From positions 1-6,148 of the forward strand of contig BQJX01000187.1 in NCBI GenBank assembly GCA_021604925.1: a stretch of 6,148 nt of DNA. The letters are read 5' to 3'. Shown piece after piece: positions 5,212-6,148 of this stretch. The translations under genes were made by a program, and so were the position numbers. This DNA comes from Gemmatimonadota bacterium. GTDB taxonomy: Bacteria > ARS69. The stretch's first letter is position 1. The number at the start of each line of letters is the position of its first letter. Below the pieces are notes generated by a model that worked only from the letters and a program-made list of their open reading frames with translations, made no database searches and had not been told where the DNA came from.

Positions 5212-6148
5212 GCGCCCACGACCTGCGCACGTTCCTGGAAGCCGTGGAGCGCGCCGGTGAACTCCGGCGAGTCCGGGTGCCGGTGGACCCGGCGCTGGAG
5301 ATCACGGAGATCTGTCAGCGCGTGATTCGCGAGGGTGGCCCCGCGCTGCTCTTCGAGAACGTGGACGGCGCGGACTTCCCGCTGGCGATCAACCTGTTCG
5401 GATCCGCCAAGCGCGTGGAACTCGCGCTGGGTCGTCCGCCGGCGGAGATCGGCGAGTCGCTCTTCTCGCTCGCCAAGGAGATGAATCCGCCTTCGTTCCG
5501 GAAGATCCTGCGCCGCGCCGGGGATCTTGCCCGCATGCGCGGCATGAAGCCCGGGCTCCGCCGCGGCGGTCCGGTGCGCGAGGTCTCCGAGGCGCCGCAG
5601 CTGGACCGGATGCCGGTCCTGACCTGCTGGCCGGACGACGGCGGCCCGTTCTACACGTTCCCGCTCGTGCACACGCGCAGTCCGCGCGACGGCTCGCTGA
5701 ACGTGGGCATCTACCGGATGCAACGCTTCGACGCGGCCACGACCGGCATGCACTGGCAGATCGGCAAGGGCGGCGGCTACCACCACTTCGAAGCGGAAGA
5801 TGTGGACCAGCCGCTGGACGTGGCGGTGGCGCTGGGCGGCGATCCGGCCTTGATGCTCGCCGCCATGATGCCGCTCCCCGAGGGGCTGTCGGAGGCCGCG
5901 TTCGTGGGGCTGTTGCGCGGGCGACCGCTGTCGATGTCGCGCGGGGAAACGGTGGACGTGCCGGTTCCCGCGGCGGCGGAGTTCGTGCTGGAGGGAACCG
6001 TGGCGGCCGGCGAGCGGCGTACGGAAGGGCCGTTCGGCGATCACTTCGGGCACTACTCGGCGGCCGCTCCGTTTCCCGTGTTCCGCGTGAAGCGCGTCTT
6101 CCGTCGCAAGGACGCCATCTACCCGGCCATCGTGGTGGGCAAGCCGCC
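5208..6148 (+). CDS. ubiD: UbiD-family prenylated-FMN-dependent decarboxylase (3' end cut off by the window)
   Basis: The frame opens at GTG 5208, overlapping the ubiX stop by four bases, and stays open for 313 codons to the window edge; full UbiD proteins are about 450-500 residues. It removes the ring carboxylate from a prenylated aromatic acid during quinone synthesis, using the flavin made by UbiX. Family landmarks: INLFGSAKRV (61-70), NVGIYR (165-170), HWQIGKGGGYHH (182-193), VAVALGGDPA (205-214), LLRGRPL (235-241) and EGPFGDHFGHYS (273-284). N165 and R170 match the metal-binding Asn and catalytic Arg of the family, and E273 with D278 match the E-x4-E/D catalytic pair, judged by spacing to the fungal enzyme Fdc1. 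The N-terminal SAHDLRTFLEAVERAGELRRV is a typical UbiD start. Whether the substrate is polyprenyl-hydroxybenzoate or polyprenyl-dihydroxynaphthoate (MqnL-like) cannot be told from this part. Confidence 0.95.
   Translation, partial: MSAHDLRTFLEAVERAGELRRVRVPVDPALEITEICQRVIREGGPALLFENVDGADFPLAINLFGSAKRVELALGRPPAEIGESLFSLAKEMNPPSFRKILRRAGDLARMRGMKPGLRRGGPVREVSEAPQLDRMPVLTCWPDDGGPFYTFPLVHTRSPRDGSLNVGIYRMQRFDAATTGMHWQIGKGGGYHHFEAEDVDQPLDVAVALGGDPALMLAAMMPLPEGLSEAAFVGLLRGRPLSMSRGETVDVPVPAAAEFVLEGTVAAGERRTEGPFGDHFGHYSAAAPFPVFRVKRVFRRKDAIYPAIVVGKP

Noticed and set aside
5007..6053. Leftward open frame of 348 codons opposite ubiD.
   Set aside because: It is a shadow of the UbiD frame, which has the full set of family motifs but is cut by the window edge and so is easy to overlook.

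Overview
This is a G+C-rich bacterial window (about two-thirds G+C by eye) with tightly packed genes, 4-nt stop/start overlaps, Shine-Dalgarno-led GTG and TTG starts, and long antisense shadow frames. The gene content does not fix the taxon. UbiA/UbiX/UbiD-type quinone genes beside a small exported cytochrome-c-like protein with a CX4CH motif would fit a high-G+C, menaquinone-using lineage such as those around Gemmatimonadota or Eisenbacteria. That placement is a low-confidence inference.

Layout. Positions 1-2819 hold a leftward operon of three genes: an ABC transporter ATPase (2819 to 1776), its ABC-2/NatB-type permease (1779 to 568, overlapping the ATPase by ATGA) and an FkbM-type SAM methyltransferase (533 to beyond the left edge). 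The 34-nt gap before the methyltransferase contains a perfect 6-bp hairpin next to its ribosome binding site. A gap of only 80 bp separates this operon from a rightward UbiA-family prenyltransferase gene (2900-3724). A 134-bp convergent gap follows, with a strong imperfect hairpin that is probably a terminator. Next is a leftward gene for a small secreted cytochrome-c-like protein (4359 to 3859, TTG start). A 207-bp divergent gap with candidate promoters for both directions leads into a rightward UbiX-UbiD pair: a flavin prenyltransferase (4567-5211) and a UbiD-family decarboxylase (5208 to beyond the right edge), overlapping by GTGA.

How the genes work together. UbiA-type prenyltransferase, UbiX and UbiD make up the late stage of quinone synthesis: prenylation of an aromatic acid, then decarboxylation by an enzyme that needs the prenylated FMN made by UbiX. 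The UbiA motifs look like the branch linked to the futalosine (Mqn) menaquinone route, so the pair may be MqnP plus MqnL/MqnM-like proteins; no upstream mqn gene is in view to confirm this. The small cytochrome between them is a plausible, unproven, periplasmic redox partner. The ABC exporter and methyltransferase operon has no visible link to the quinone genes.

I see no CRISPR array, mobile element, tRNA or rRNA, and no convincing previously undescribed system. The points most worth a second look are the CX4CH cytochrome, the hydrophilic tail on UbiX, the intergenic hairpin at the fkbM ribosome binding site and the very short ABC/ubiA divergent gap.
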